DNA of 64,000 nucleotides from Rummeliibacillus suwonensis (GCF_007896435.1 NZ_VCBL01000001.1:773345-837344), one strand, 5' to 3'. Positions 1 through 8,446 are shown, numbered from the stretch's first letter. Notes: generated by a model from the sequence alone, not told the origin. Numbers and translations are program-made.

Positions 1-1
1 C

Positions 2-508
2 GGGCAATATATCACAGCAGACAAAAGAGTTGCGATCAAGTGTATAGCTAATATGGCATCTTATTATACAGTGAAACCTTCTTTCATCATTTTAAAAACA
101 ACAGTAGGTGCTTATTCTTCCACAACATTCAATAATTCTACAATGCTTGGTAAGGTAAAAAAGAACACAATTTTGACCGTTCGAGATATAGAATACACAT
201 CAACGGGAGTTCCAAGATTCAAAACCGTTTCAGGTAGCTATGTAACAGCGAACAAATCGTATGTAAATGCGTTGACAACAAAATATAAAAATTATGTAGT
301 AACGAAACCAAGCTATGTAAAATTAAAGAAGAGTATTTATCAATATAGCAATATTTCTTTGACAAAATCGGCAAAAGGTTCGCTCCTTCTAAAAGGAAAA
401 GTATTAAATATTAAAGGAATTACTTATACATCAGGTGGAACTCCACGTTTACAACTTACAAATGGTCGATTTATTACTGCCAATAAAAGTTATTTAATAG
501 CATACTAA
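2..508 (+). CDS. C-terminal part of a DUF5776-repeat cell-wall protein (truncated by window start)
   Basis: The reading frame is open from the first bases, so the gene starts upstream of the window; the ATG at 53 is internal to a repeat. The visible part holds the end of one module and two full modules of about 75 residues, each with a YYTVKPS-like opening, a KKNT/KGKV turn, a GTPR segment and a closing 'ITANKSY' motif. This is the DUF5776 type of repeat found at the C-terminus of secreted Bacillales wall hydrolases and adhesins, presumed to bind the envelope. The same module occurs three times in the lysozyme gene just downstream, so the two genes are probably paralogues. The enzymatic domain, if any, lies outside the window. 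Confidence 0.8.
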   Translation, partial: GQYITADKRVAIKCIANMASYYTVKPSFIILKTTVGAYSSTTFNNSTMLGKVKKNTILTVRDIEYTSTGVPRFKTVSGSYVTANKSYVNALTTKYKNYVVTKPSYVKLKKSIYQYSNISLTKSAKGSLLLKGKVLNIKGITYTSGGTPRLQLTNGRFITANKSYLIAY

Positions 509-518
509 GTATCAATGA

Positions 519-552
519 GCACAGATTTTTGAGGAAGAAATTTGTGCTTTTT
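519..552 (+). terminator. Rho-independent terminator after the repeat protein
   Basis: GCACAGATTT pairs with AAATTTGTGC around a short loop and is followed by TTTTTAT. Confidence 0.7.
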
Positions 553-556
553 ATGT

Positions 557-680
557 CGCATGAACAGACGGTAAGACCTATTTCGAGAGAAGGACCAGTG
601 AATTAATTGTCCTTAAAAAACACAATTGGTTCGACTACAATGGGGATAAAGAAACTTCCCTTGTGAGAAGTTTCAACTTA
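557..680 (+). repeat. Degenerate copy of double stem-loop repeat family A
   Basis: The start (CGCATGAACAGACGGTAAGACC-like), the 'ATTGGTTCGACTA' middle and the 'AATGGGGATAAAGAAACTTCCC...AAGTTTCAACTTA' tail align in order with the better copies at 2336-2494 and 3078-3293. Both hairpins have decayed. It fills most of the 350-base gap between the two wall-protein genes. Confidence 0.6.
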
Positions 681-858
681 TTTTCTAATAAAAATAGCAT
701 AAAGTTAAAGAATTTTAAAAGAAATGTAACTTTTGTAATGCATTTGAAGGTAATATGTTTTATATTTTCCCTTAATAGTTTGGTATTCTATAGTTGGCAA
801 AGACTTATATCGTTAAGTATTTTGTTCGAATTAAAATACATAGAAGGAGACGAAAATA

Positions 859-2319
859 GTGAAAGTTATTCGGAATTTAGCAGCTGTAGTTTGTATGATG
901 GTTATTTGTCTTATCACTGTACATACTGCATCAGCAGAAGAGCCTGCACCTGCAAACCCTGATCATACAGAAAAATGGGAAACAGCTCCAACAACGATTA
1001 TGAAGACTCAGAGTTTATTAAAAACAGCTTCCTCAGAACCTATCATTGCAGATATCTCATATTACCAAAAAGATGTCGATTGGGCACAGGCAAGTAAAGT
1101 GTTAGATTTAGTCATCATTCGAACACAGTACGGCAGTACGTTTGAAGATCCAATGCATAAAACATATGAAGCTGGTGCAAAAAAATACGAAGTACCATTT
1201 GGCGTTTATGCATATAGTTTAGCTGAATCTTCAAGTGATGCAAAAACAGAAGCCAATAATTTTTATAATCGCGCAAGCAAGGGTACGAAATTTTATGTGC
1301 TGGATGTTGAAGAAAACACAAGTAAATCTGGCGAAAGCATGCGAACAATTATTAATTCATACGTAAAACAATTACGAACAAAAACCAATAAGAAAATTGG
1401 ACTTTATGTAGCCCATCACTTATACACTTCATTAAATTTAGATACTTCTAAATTCGATTTTGTTTGGATCCCACGATATAACAATAGTACCGCTGCCCCT
1501 GCCTATCCTTATGATTTATGGCAATATACGGATCAAGGTAGAGTAGCAGGCATTAGTACATATGTTGACCTAAATCGTCTAAATTCAAAGGTGAGCTTAA
1601 GCTATTTGACTGGAACAAGTAGTGTCACACCTGCAAGTAAACCAAGATATTACACAACTAATCCAGGAACAGTTGCTACTAAAGTACAAGTGAATCAATA
1701 CTCTTCAACAAGTTTTACAAGTGCGACAAAAGGGAAAGCAATGGCAAAGAATACTTTAGTAAAAGTTGCTGGAATTGTAAAAACAAGTGCTGGTACACCA
1801 AGACTTAAACTAACGAATGGTACGTATATGACAGCTAATCTTGATTATGTTGTAAAAGTGACGTCTAAAATCAATCAATATTACACAAAAAAACCAAGTA
1901 AGGTTCTAGTTAAATCAGGCTTATATGCATATAACAATGCGGACTTGGATAGTAGAGTGACTGGTGTAAAGAAAAATACAGTATTGAGTATTAAGGATCT
2001 TGCTTATTCTTCAGGTGGAACACCACGATTAAAATTATCAAATGGATATTATATTACAGCAAGTAAAGATTTTGTTAGAGCAGTGACATCATCCATTGCC
2101 AATTATATTTATGTCAATCCAGGAAAGGTTCAACTGAAAAGAAGCGTCTATCAATATAGTAGCCCTAATATGTCAAGTGCTACACGAAAAAGTGCATTGT
2201 CAAAAGGTAAAACATATACTGTAAAATCGATTTCATTCTCTTCAGGTGGAACACCACGATTGAAATTATCAAATGGGAATTATATTACAGCAAACAAGAA
2301 TTATGTGGTAGCGAAATAA
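859..2319 (+). CDS. Secreted GH25 lysozyme (muramidase) with three DUF5776 repeats
   Basis: A GTG start is preceded by AGAAGGAG. Residues 1-27 form a signal peptide ending in an ASA-type cleavage site. Residues ~61-245 are a glycoside hydrolase family 25 domain: the opening 'ADISYYQ' carries the conserved Asp (D65), 'VLDVEE' gives the acidic pair D149/E151, and 'DLWQYTDQG...VDLNRL' is the typical end of the fold. GH25 enzymes cut the MurNAc-GlcNAc bond of peptidoglycan. Three DUF5776 modules follow (about 263-486), probably for wall attachment. The upstream gene carries the same modules. A role in wall turnover or killing of other cells is inference; no immunity gene is visible. Confidence 0.9.
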   Translation: MKVIRNLAAVVCMMVICLITVHTASAEEPAPANPDHTEKWETAPTTIMKTQSLLKTASSEPIIADISYYQKDVDWAQASKVLDLVIIRTQYGSTFEDPMHKTYEAGAKKYEVPFGVYAYSLAESSSDAKTEANNFYNRASKGTKFYVLDVEENTSKSGESMRTIINSYVKQLRTKTNKKIGLYVAHHLYTSLNLDTSKFDFVWIPRYNNSTAAPAYPYDLWQYTDQGRVAGISTYVDLNRLNSKVSLSYLTGTSSVTPASKPRYYTTNPGTVATKVQVNQYSSTSFTSATKGKAMAKNTLVKVAGIVKTSAGTPRLKLTNGTYMTANLDYVVKVTSKINQYYTKKPSKVLVKSGLYAYNNADLDSRVTGVKKNTVLSIKDLAYSSGGTPRLKLSNGYYITASKDFVRAVTSSIANYIYVNPGKVQLKRSVYQYSSPNMSSATRKSALSKGKTYTVKSISFSSGGTPRLKLSNGNYITANKNYVVAK

Positions 2320-2335
2320 GAACTAAACAAAAAAT

Positions 2336-2494
2336 TGATCCCGCTTTAACGGGCAGTAAGACCGCATCTCAAGATTTAGAGCGAAACGAGAAAGATAGAT
2401 GGGGGATCAACTGCCCGTAAAAGTCCGATTGGTTCAACTTAACCATCAGTGGGGGATGAAGAAAACCCCACTGATGGAAATTTCACTTTATCCC
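2336..2494 (+). repeat. Double stem-loop repeat family A, full copy
   Basis: The first hairpin pairs CGGGCAGT...CATCT with AGATGGGGG...ACTGCCCG around a GAGCGAAACGAGAAAGAT loop. The second pairs CCATCAGTGGGG with CCCCACTGATGG. It follows directly on the lysozyme gene. Related copies lie at 557, 3078, 9661, 13837 (tail), 19898 (rearranged), 28948 (first half) and 52510 (tail). Confidence 0.85.
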
Positions 2495-2597
2495 ATTTAG
2501 CATATGGAGAAGAGGATTCTCCATATGTTTTTTTATATTTGTATGTATTAATCTTTTCAATCATCTCTTTTTTAGATACGATAAGAAGGAGGAAATA

Positions 2598-3062
2598 TTG
2601 ATTACAAAAAAGGTAGGTAAAACGATGGATTTCACATTAAAAGTACAACTTATTCATAAAGATGCAAAATTGCCATTTCGAGCAAATCCAGGTGATGCAG
2701 GATTAGATTTATACGCAGTGGAGGAACAAGTCATCAAAGCAGGGGAATCTGCATTGATTCCAACAGGGATCGTGATTGAACTGCCAAAAGGTACAGAGGC
2801 ACAGGTACGTCCAAGAAGCGGACTCGCATTAAAGCATTCGATCACAGTACTAAATAGCCCGGGAACTGTTGATGAAGGTTATCGTGGGGAAATAAGAGTC
2901 ATATTAATTAATCATGGTAAAAAAGATTTCTTAGTGGAAAAGCATATGAGAATTGCACAAATGGTTATAGCTCCAGTACTTCAAGTAAATGTAGAACAAG
3001 TAGATGCAGTTTCTGATTCGGTTCGTTCTGTTGAAGGTTTTGGTTCATCCGGTAAATTCTAA
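2598..3062 (+). CDS. dut: dUTP diphosphatase (dUTPase)
   Basis: Hydrolyses dUTP to dUMP and pyrophosphate, keeping uracil out of DNA. All five trimeric-dUTPase motifs are present in order: [16 protein letters not shown], the [12 protein letters not shown] loop that binds the base and carries the catalytic Asp, RIAQMVI, and a C-terminal GFGSSGKF that closes the active site. The TTG at 2598 has an AGGAGG site at ideal distance; the ATG at 2625 would give a slightly shorter protein with a weaker site. It stands alone, with family A repeats on both sides. Confidence 0.93.
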   Translation: MITKKVGKTMDFTLKVQLIHKDAKLPFRANPGDAGLDLYAVEEQVIKAGESALIPTGIVIELPKGTEAQVRPRSGLALKHSITVLNSPGTVDEGYRGEIRVILINHGKKDFLVEKHMRIAQMVIAPVLQVNVEQVDAVSDSVRSVEGFGSSGKF

Positions 3063-3077
3063 ATATTATTTTTTTGA

Positions 3078-3293
3078 ATTGATCCCGCATGAACGGGCAG
3101 TAATACCCCCACCTCAAAATTCAGCGAAAGCAAAGAAGTTAGGTGGGAGATCAACTGCCGCATGCGCCCGATTGGTTCGGGCGGGCAAGATGCTGGCTAC
3201 TCAGGTGTTGCCATACGACGTGACGCTTTTAACCTGAGTTCCTCTAGTTCAGTGGGGATGAAGAAAATCCCCACTGATTAAAGTTTCACTTTA
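3078..3293 (+). repeat. Double stem-loop repeat family A, copy with an extra hairpin
   Basis: Same two hairpins as the copy at 2336. Here the middle is extended by about 60 bases (3183-3242), which themselves contain a CTCAGGT...ACCTGAG inverted repeat. The element lies between dut and the M42 peptidase gene. Confidence 0.85.
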
Positions 3294-3346
3294 TGATCTA
3301 TCAGGATTATAATGGGTGAGGAAAGAATATTTAGGGGGACGAAATA

Positions 3347-4435
3347 ATGGCTCGATTAGATGAAACATTAACCATGTTAAAAGATTTAACGGATGCAAGA
3401 GCTATTGCTGGTAATGAAAAAGAATCTCGTGAGGTGATGAAAAAATATATAACACCCTACGCAGATCAAGTGGAAAGTGATAACTTAGGTGCAGTGATTG
3501 CCAAAAAAGTAGGTGATCTAAATGGTCCTAAAATCATGGTAGCAGGTCACTTAGACGAAGTAGGTTTTATGGTGACCAAAATCGATGATCAAGGCTTCTT
3601 GAAATTCCAGACAATTGGTGGCTGGTGGTCACAAGTAATGCTTGCGCAACGTGTGCAAGTCGTCACACGCTCTGGCGAAACGATTGTTGGTGTCATCGGT
3701 TCGAAGCCGCCACATATTTTGCCTGCTGCTGCTCGTAAACAATCATATGAAATAAAAGATATGTTTATCGATATTGGTGCAGCTTCCAAAGAAGAAGCAG
3801 AAAGCTGGGGAGTAAGTCCTGGCGATATGGTGGCACCATACTTTGAATTTACAGTGATGAAAAACGACAAACATCTACTTGCAAAAGCTTGGGATAATCG
3901 TATTGGTTGTGCCATTGCCATCGAAGTTTTAAAAGGATTGAAAGATGTCAGCCATCCGAATATTGTGTATGGCTGTGGTGTTGTTCAAGAAGAAGTGGGT
4001 CTTCGTGGCTCCAAAACAGCGGCCAATAAGATCCAACCTGACATTGGTTTTGCAGTAGATGTAGGGATTGCTGGTGACACACCGGGAATCACCTCAAAAG
4101 AATCCAATAGTAAAATGGGTGCTGGGCCACAAATTATCGTTTATGATGGTTCAATGGTAGCCCATAAAGGTTTACGCGATTTTGTTGTGGATATAGCAGA
4201 AGAAAATAATATCCCATACCAATTCGAGTCCATCCCAGGTGGCGGCACAGATGCGGGCTCCATTCATTTAACAGCAAATGGTGTACCGGCTCTTTCCATT
4301 GGTATCGCAACACGCTATATTCACTCTCATGCAGGAATTTTGCACCGCGATGACTTTGAAAACACCGTCAAATTAGTGATTGAAGTTATTAAAAAATTAG
4401 ACCGTGAAACAGTAAATAAGATTATTTTTGAATAG
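3347..4435 (+). CDS. ysdC: M42-family aminopeptidase (YsdC-like)
   Basis: 362 residues, the usual length for M42 co-catalytic metal aminopeptidases, which trim N-terminal residues from peptides in the cytosol as large tetrahedral assemblies. Visible metal and catalytic motifs are [10 protein letters not shown] (metal His/Asp), AWDNRIG (bridging Asp), QEEVGLRG (general-base Glu plus ligand), VDVGIAG, and GGGTDAG followed by [14 protein letters not shown] precedes the ATG. B. subtilis ysdC lies in the same chromosomal neighbourhood as sspI/pheST, supporting orthology. The exact substrate is unknown. Confidence 0.88.
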   Translation: MARLDETLTMLKDLTDARAIAGNEKESREVMKKYITPYADQVESDNLGAVIAKKVGDLNGPKIMVAGHLDEVGFMVTKIDDQGFLKFQTIGGWWSQVMLAQRVQVVTRSGETIVGVIGSKPPHILPAAARKQSYEIKDMFIDIGAASKEEAESWGVSPGDMVAPYFEFTVMKNDKHLLAKAWDNRIGCAIAIEVLKGLKDVSHPNIVYGCGVVQEEVGLRGSKTAANKIQPDIGFAVDVGIAGDTPGITSKESNSKMGAGPQIIVYDGSMVAHKGLRDFVVDIAEENNIPYQFESIPGGGTDAGSIHLTANGVPALSIGIATRYIHSHAGILHRDDFENTVKLVIEVIKKLDRETVNKIIFE

Positions 4436-4522
4436 AAAAAGAACAATGCATTAAGTGGAAAGAATGAGTATAAACCATTTGCTTTCTTTCGCTTCTACAA
4501 ATTCAAATAAAACTTAGTGATT

Positions 4523-4562
4523 AACTACCTTCTAACTAAAATTGTTGGGGGTAGTTTTTTTG
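4523..4562 (+). terminator. Terminator downstream of the M42 peptidase gene
   Basis: AACTACC pairs with GGTAGTT and is followed by a run of T. Confidence 0.75.
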
Positions 4563-4734
4563 TCCACAAGAAGATTAGGAATATTTGATGTAGATAACGC
4601 ATTGTCAAATATCTAGTAATGAAACTTTGTTTGAAAAGCATAATTAGTAGAGGAAATATATAACAGTAATATGAAACCTTTTCCTGTTCTTTTCGTATAG
4701 TTAATAGACAATTGTTTACAGAGGAGGGATTCCA

Positions 4735-4848
4735 ATGAGTGAATCTAATGAGATACTAAAGAAGTCAAGTTTCGTATTGCCTGTTTTTATTGGTTTGGGG
4801 TTAGGTGCGTTATTAGGTTTAGTTGCTTATGTAAAAGATTGGTTTTAA
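4735..4848 (+). CDS. Small single-pass membrane protein (37 aa), unrecognised
   Basis: An ATG preceded by GAGGAGG at good spacing opens a 37-codon frame. The first 11 residues are polar and charged; residues ~13-32 form one Gly/Leu-rich transmembrane helix (VLPVFIGLGLGALLGLV), followed by a short YVKDWF tail. I do not recognise a family. The strong ribosome site and the clean amphipathic layout argue for a real gene. It stands alone in a 1.1-kb stretch between the peptidase and the tetR gene. No function can be assigned. Confidence 0.55.
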   Translation: MSESNEILKKSSFVLPVFIGLGLGALLGLVAYVKDWF

Positions 4849-5299
4849 TTTGATAAGTCTTTTTGGTATTAATATGGATAAACTTTGAATAATGGGCAGT
4901 TGTTAATGTTAAATGAAAATAGGAAACCATTGTTATAGCGATTTCCTATTAATTATATTTAATAGCCAACATTTAACAGAGCGTAGAAAATAAACTTTAA
5001 TTTTGAATAATAGTCATAATTCGTTTGAGATTAAAGGCGAATATAGTCATCGCTCTTTGCATTTTCATACCTAAATAGATCCGTAGATGATGTTATATCA
5101 TACCCATTTCTGTGTTTTAATTCGCTATTCTTTGCGTCAATCTTATAGTGGATTTTACTTTTCCTTTCCTGGGTATTTTGAAATATTTCTTGGTCCTTAT
5201 GTTTTGCTGATTGAATTGATACCTATATATTTACTTCATGTAATTTTACAGGAAAGGACTTGCCTTTTAAGACAAAAGAATTTTGGAAAAGAAAAAATA
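4849..5299. other. Gene-poor AT-rich stretch
   Basis: Apart from a hairpin without a T tract at 4918-4950 (AATAGGAAA...TTTCCTATT), possibly a weak terminator for the 37-aa gene, I see no convincing gene or element here. The ATG-initiated frame near 5087 lacks a ribosome site and family features. Confidence 0.4.
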
Positions 5300-5433
5300 G
5301 TGGATTGGAGTGGAAGGCAGCGACTCCAGCGGGAACAGCACGAGCCGAAGCACCCGGACTGAGCGTAGCGAGGGAGAAGGCTGAGGCCATGCCCGCGGAA
5401 AGCGTCTGCCTGGAAAGGAAATCCACGGCTTTA
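5300..5433 (+). repeat. GC-rich dispersed repeat, family C
   Basis: About 134 bases much richer in GC than the surroundings, bounded by GTGGATT...AATCCAC and with GGCAGCGACTCC...GTCTGCC inside, so the ends can pair. It contains 'GAGCGTAGCGAGG' and 'GCCCGCGGAAAGCG', wording shared with the longer elements at 10243, 51630 and 56040. No plausible protein is encoded. Confidence 0.7.
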
Positions 5434-5446
5434 AATGAAAAAAGTT

Positions 5447-5477
5447 AGTATGAGAACAATTAATTCGTTCTCATACT
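5447..5477. promoter_or_regulatory. Perfect 11-bp inverted repeat upstream of the tetR gene
   Basis: AGTATGAGAAC and GTTCTCATACT are exact reverse complements separated by 9 bases. There is no T tract, so it is not an obvious terminator. It lies ~130 bases before the TetR start and differs from the operator pair downstream of that gene. It may be an operator or an RNA hairpin. Confidence 0.4.
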
Positions 5478-5605
5478 CGTAATAAAAATCAGAAATAACT
5501 TTTTCAGTGCTCTCAGTTTATCTGCAGTCTTTTTAAATAATAATTCTTGTCGCTTGTTATGCTTAAGTGATACGATTAAACAAATAGAAGAAATGAGGTG
5601 GCGGA

Positions 5606-6181
5606 TTGGGTAGAGACCGTAAGTTTTCAACAATCGATCTTTTTATAGCTACAAAGAAGCAAATTCTTCAAGTTGGCTACGATGGCTTTACAATCAGCCA
5701 TTTAGCGGAGACTTTAGAGGTTTCTCGAGCAGCGATTTATAAACAATATGTAAACAAAGATGAGTTATTAATAGATTTCATGTTGTATGAGATGGAAAAA
5801 AGTGTAGGTGATTTAAAACAAGTTAGACAAGAAGGTACATTTGAACAACAGCTTGAGGATTTGTTAAATCGTATGGCTCATTTTAATGAATTACATCAAA
5901 TTCTGGGAATGGCTTCACTTATTCAAAATGTATCGGAGGAAGTGATTCAAAAAAAAGAAAAATTATCATCGATGCATAAGGATCTGTATGAACCATTATT
6001 AAGAATTGTAACAAATGGCAAGAAAGAAAAGAAGATCGATGCTACTTTCCCAGACTCACTAGTATTGGGATTTATTTTTCAAACAATTGATATTCCCAGA
6101 CAACATAATTTGTCTACAGAAGAACAACTTCAATATATTAAACAACTAATTTTACATGGCGTTTGTGGAAAAAATAAGTGA
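5606..6181 (+). CDS. TetR-family regulator of the haem-efflux operon (HrtR-like)
   Basis: 191 residues with an N-terminal TetR helix-turn-helix (about residues 12-55: 'GFTISHLAETLEVSRAAIYKQYVNKDELL') and a helical ligand domain. The TTG start follows GAGGTGG. The stop codon lies within the first of two operator-like sequences in front of the downstream transporter genes. In Lactococcus a TetR protein, HrtR, senses haem and represses hrtBA; the same order here (tetR, permease, ATPase, haem oxygenase) makes the same role likely. That it binds haem is inferred from neighbours, not seen in the sequence. Confidence 0.8.
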   Translation: MGRDRKFSTIDLFIATKKQILQVGYDGFTISHLAETLEVSRAAIYKQYVNKDELLIDFMLYEMEKSVGDLKQVRQEGTFEQQLEDLLNRMAHFNELHQILGMASLIQNVSEEVIQKKEKLSSMHKDLYEPLLRIVTNGKKEKKIDATFPDSLVLGFIFQTIDIPRQHNLSTEEQLQYIKQLILHGVCGKNK

Positions 6182-6261
6182 CACAAGTGTAACTTATGTG
6201 TATAATGATTCTGAAGTATATTTGATTTTTATAAATCAAAAGTGACATATGTGTAACTTAT
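6177..6261 (+). promoter_or_regulatory. Promoter and twin TetR-type operators of the hrtBA-like operon
   Basis: Two nearly identical 21-base sequences lie at 6177-6197 and 6241-6261, differing at two positions. Each contains an imperfect palindrome: GTGACACAAGTGTAAC and GTGACATATGTGTAAC. The first overlaps a promoter with GTGACA at 6178 and TATAAT at 6201, spaced by 17 bases. The second ends at the ribosome site of the permease gene. The layout fits repression at the promoter plus a roadblock. The half-site resembles my memory of the HrtR operator (ATGACACAGTGTCAT); that comparison is from recall. Confidence 0.75.
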
Positions 6262-6277
6262 AAGGAGGAATAATTCC

Positions 6278-7393
6278 ATGTTTTTAGCATTAAAAGAATT
6301 AAAACACGCAAAACTACGCTATACATTGATGAGTATCATCATTGTATTAATCGCATGGCTAGTCTTTATTTTATCTGGACTTGGTAATGGTTTATCTACA
6401 CTCAGTGCTGCAGCAGTAAAGAATTTAGATGCAGATTATGTAGTATATGAAGATGGAGCGAAAGCAACATTTAGTAAATCGCTAATCTCTAATTCATTAG
6501 TCGATGATATTAAGAAAAATAAAGACGTCAAAGATGCAACACCATTTGGTGCAGCTATGGCTGCGATTTCTCATGGTAAAAAAGATGAGGAAAAAACAGA
6601 TATCGCTGTATTAGGTATTAAACCAGGTGAATTCATCGAACCTAAAGTAGTTGAAGGTAAACAACTAGACCCAGACATCAAAAATGGTGTACTTGCCAAT
6701 GATACTTTGAAAGATAAAGGATATAAAATTGGTGACGAAGTTCAAGTGGATAGTTCTACGATTAAACTAAAAATTGTTGGTTTCGTAGAAGGAGAAACGT
6801 ATAACCATTTACCTGTACTATTCTCAAACGTAGATCAATGGAGAGATTATGCATTCGCTGCACCGGGATCTAACAATGGAATAAAAGACGTGGTAAATGC
6901 AATTGTTTTGCAAGCACCAGATTTAGACCCAGCACAATTAGATAAATCTATTAACGGTATTGAAACTGTAACAAAGAGTGCCGCTATTAACGGAATGCCT
7001 GGTTATATGGAAGAAAACGGAACAATTTTAATGATGCTTGCATTCTTAATCGTTATTTCCGCATTTGTTATAGCAGTATTTTTCTATGTTATTACCATTC
7101 AAAAAACACAACAATTTGGTGTAATGAAAGCTATTGGAGCAAGCAATGGTTTCATCACAAAAGCCATCGTATCACAAGTATTTGTTTTATCAGTAGTTGG
7201 TATTTTAATAGGAGTTGCTTTAACTTACTTAACAGCGCTTGTTTTCCCAGAGAATATGCCATTTAATTTGGACGCTAAACTTGTTGTTTTATATGGTATT
7301 GCATTACTTGTTATTAGCTTGTTAAGTTCACTTATTTCTGTTCGTCAAATCGCGAAGATTGATCCATTAACTGCATTAGGGAGAGTGGAATAA
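6278..7393 (+). CDS. hrtB: HrtB-like ABC transporter permease
   Basis: 371 residues. One membrane helix near the N-terminus (about 14-36), a long extracellular domain (about 40-245), and three C-terminal helices in the FtsX/MacB arrangement with the 'KAIGAS' coupling motif near residue 285. The opening 'MFLALKELKHAKLRYTLM' matches the style of HrtB, which with HrtA expels excess haem or relieves membrane haem toxicity. AAGGAGG precedes the ATG. The stop codon directly abuts the ATG of the ATPase gene, so the two are translationally coupled. Confidence 0.82.
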   Translation: MFLALKELKHAKLRYTLMSIIIVLIAWLVFILSGLGNGLSTLSAAAVKNLDADYVVYEDGAKATFSKSLISNSLVDDIKKNKDVKDATPFGAAMAAISHGKKDEEKTDIAVLGIKPGEFIEPKVVEGKQLDPDIKNGVLANDTLKDKGYKIGDEVQVDSSTIKLKIVGFVEGETYNHLPVLFSNVDQWRDYAFAAPGSNNGIKDVVNAIVLQAPDLDPAQLDKSINGIETVTKSAAINGMPGYMEENGTILMMLAFLIVISAFVIAVFFYVITIQKTQQFGVMKAIGASNGFITKAIVSQVFVLSVVGILIGVALTYLTALVFPENMPFNLDAKLVVLYGIALLVISLLSSLISVRQIAKIDPLTALGRVE

Positions 7394-8071
7394 ATGAATG
7401 GATTACAGATTAAGAATGTTACAAAAAACTATAAAGAAGGAAATTCTTCTATTACAGCATTAAATAATGCTTCTATGGAAGTAAAACCAGGAGAATTTGT
7501 GGCAATTGTAGGACCTTCAGGATCTGGAAAAAGTACACTTTTATCTGTTGTTGGCGCGTTATTAAAGCCAACTTCAGGAACCGTTAGTATCAATGATAAA
7601 GAGATTACGAAATTATCTTCAAAAGCGTTGTCAAAATTTCGTTTGCAAGAAATTGGTTTTATCTTACAAAGCTCAAATTTAATTCCTTATCTAAACGTAA
7701 CAGATCAATTGATTTTAGTGAAGAAAATGACAGGTAAAGTAACAAAAGAGGATCAAGAAAAAGCTAAAAAATTACTCACTGAACTTGGATTAGGTGGGAA
7801 ATTGAAAAAGTATCCAAATGAACTTTCCGGTGGGGAACGCCAACGTGTCGCAATTGCTCGCTCATTGATGAATGATTCTAATGTTATTCTAGCCGATGAA
7901 CCAACAGCTAGTTTAGATTCTAAACGTGCACATGAAGTCGTAAAATTGATTGCGGACGAAGTCAAGAAACGCAACAAAGCAGCTATTATGGTAACACATG
8001 ATGAACGTATGTTAACGTACTGCGATAAAGTATATAAAATGGAAGACGGTATTTTAACTTTACAAAAATAA
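7394..8071 (+). CDS. hrtA: HrtA-like ABC transporter ATPase
   Basis: 225 residues with Walker A GPSGSGKST (about 39-47), Q-loop, signature LSGGERQRVAIA, Walker B VILADEPTASLD and switch His in MVTHD. This is the MacB/LolD subclass that pairs with FtsX-type permeases. Its ATG begins right after the permease stop. Together with the preceding gene it forms the haem-efflux type transporter; the family also includes peptide exporters, so the substrate assignment leans on the IsdG-type gene that follows. Confidence 0.85.
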   Translation: MNGLQIKNVTKNYKEGNSSITALNNASMEVKPGEFVAIVGPSGSGKSTLLSVVGALLKPTSGTVSINDKEITKLSSKALSKFRLQEIGFILQSSNLIPYLNVTDQLILVKKMTGKVTKEDQEKAKKLLTELGLGGKLKKYPNELSGGERQRVAIARSLMNDSNVILADEPTASLDSKRAHEVVKLIADEVKKRNKAAIMVTHDERMLTYCDKVYKMEDGILTLQK

Positions 8072-8125
8072 TTTTTGCTAAAGGTACATGTTTTTTCATA
8101 ATCTTTAATTAAAGGAGAGATTATC

Positions 8126-8446
8126 ATGTTTGTTATTACAAATCGTATCAAAACGAAAAAAGGATTCGCTAGTCGTATGGCTCCGGGTTTTACAGGTGAT
8201 AAACAAATTGGAGATTTCAAAGGATTTATTAAAACTGAAGTTTTAGTTTGTACATCTAATGAAGAATACGATGAAATGGATGTTAATATGTATTGGGATA
8301 ATTTAGAAAACTTTAAAGCTTGGCGTGAAAGTGATGCTTTCAAAAATGCTCACAAACAATCACCAAGTGATGCTGCGAAGGAATCACCTTTACTTGGAAG
8401 CCAAATTATTATTTCAGAAATTGCTTCTACTACAGAAAACAAATAA
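8126..8446 (+). CDS. IsdG/HmoA-type haem-degrading monooxygenase
   Basis: 106 residues, one ABM-type ferredoxin-like fold. The three catalytic residues of IsdG/IsdI are all present at nearly the same positions: Asn6 (IsdG N7), Trp66 (W67) and His76 (H77). Surrounding motifs 'FVITNRI', 'GFIKTEVL', 'FKAWRESDAFKNAH' are typical. Such enzymes open the haem ring and release iron. A GGAGAG site precedes the ATG, 54 bases after the ATPase gene and before a strong terminator, so it is the last gene of the operon. This gene is the best evidence that the whole locus handles haem. Confidence 0.88.
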   Translation: MFVITNRIKTKKGFASRMAPGFTGDKQIGDFKGFIKTEVLVCTSNEEYDEMDVNMYWDNLENFKAWRESDAFKNAHKQSPSDAAKESPLLGSQIIISEIASTTENK

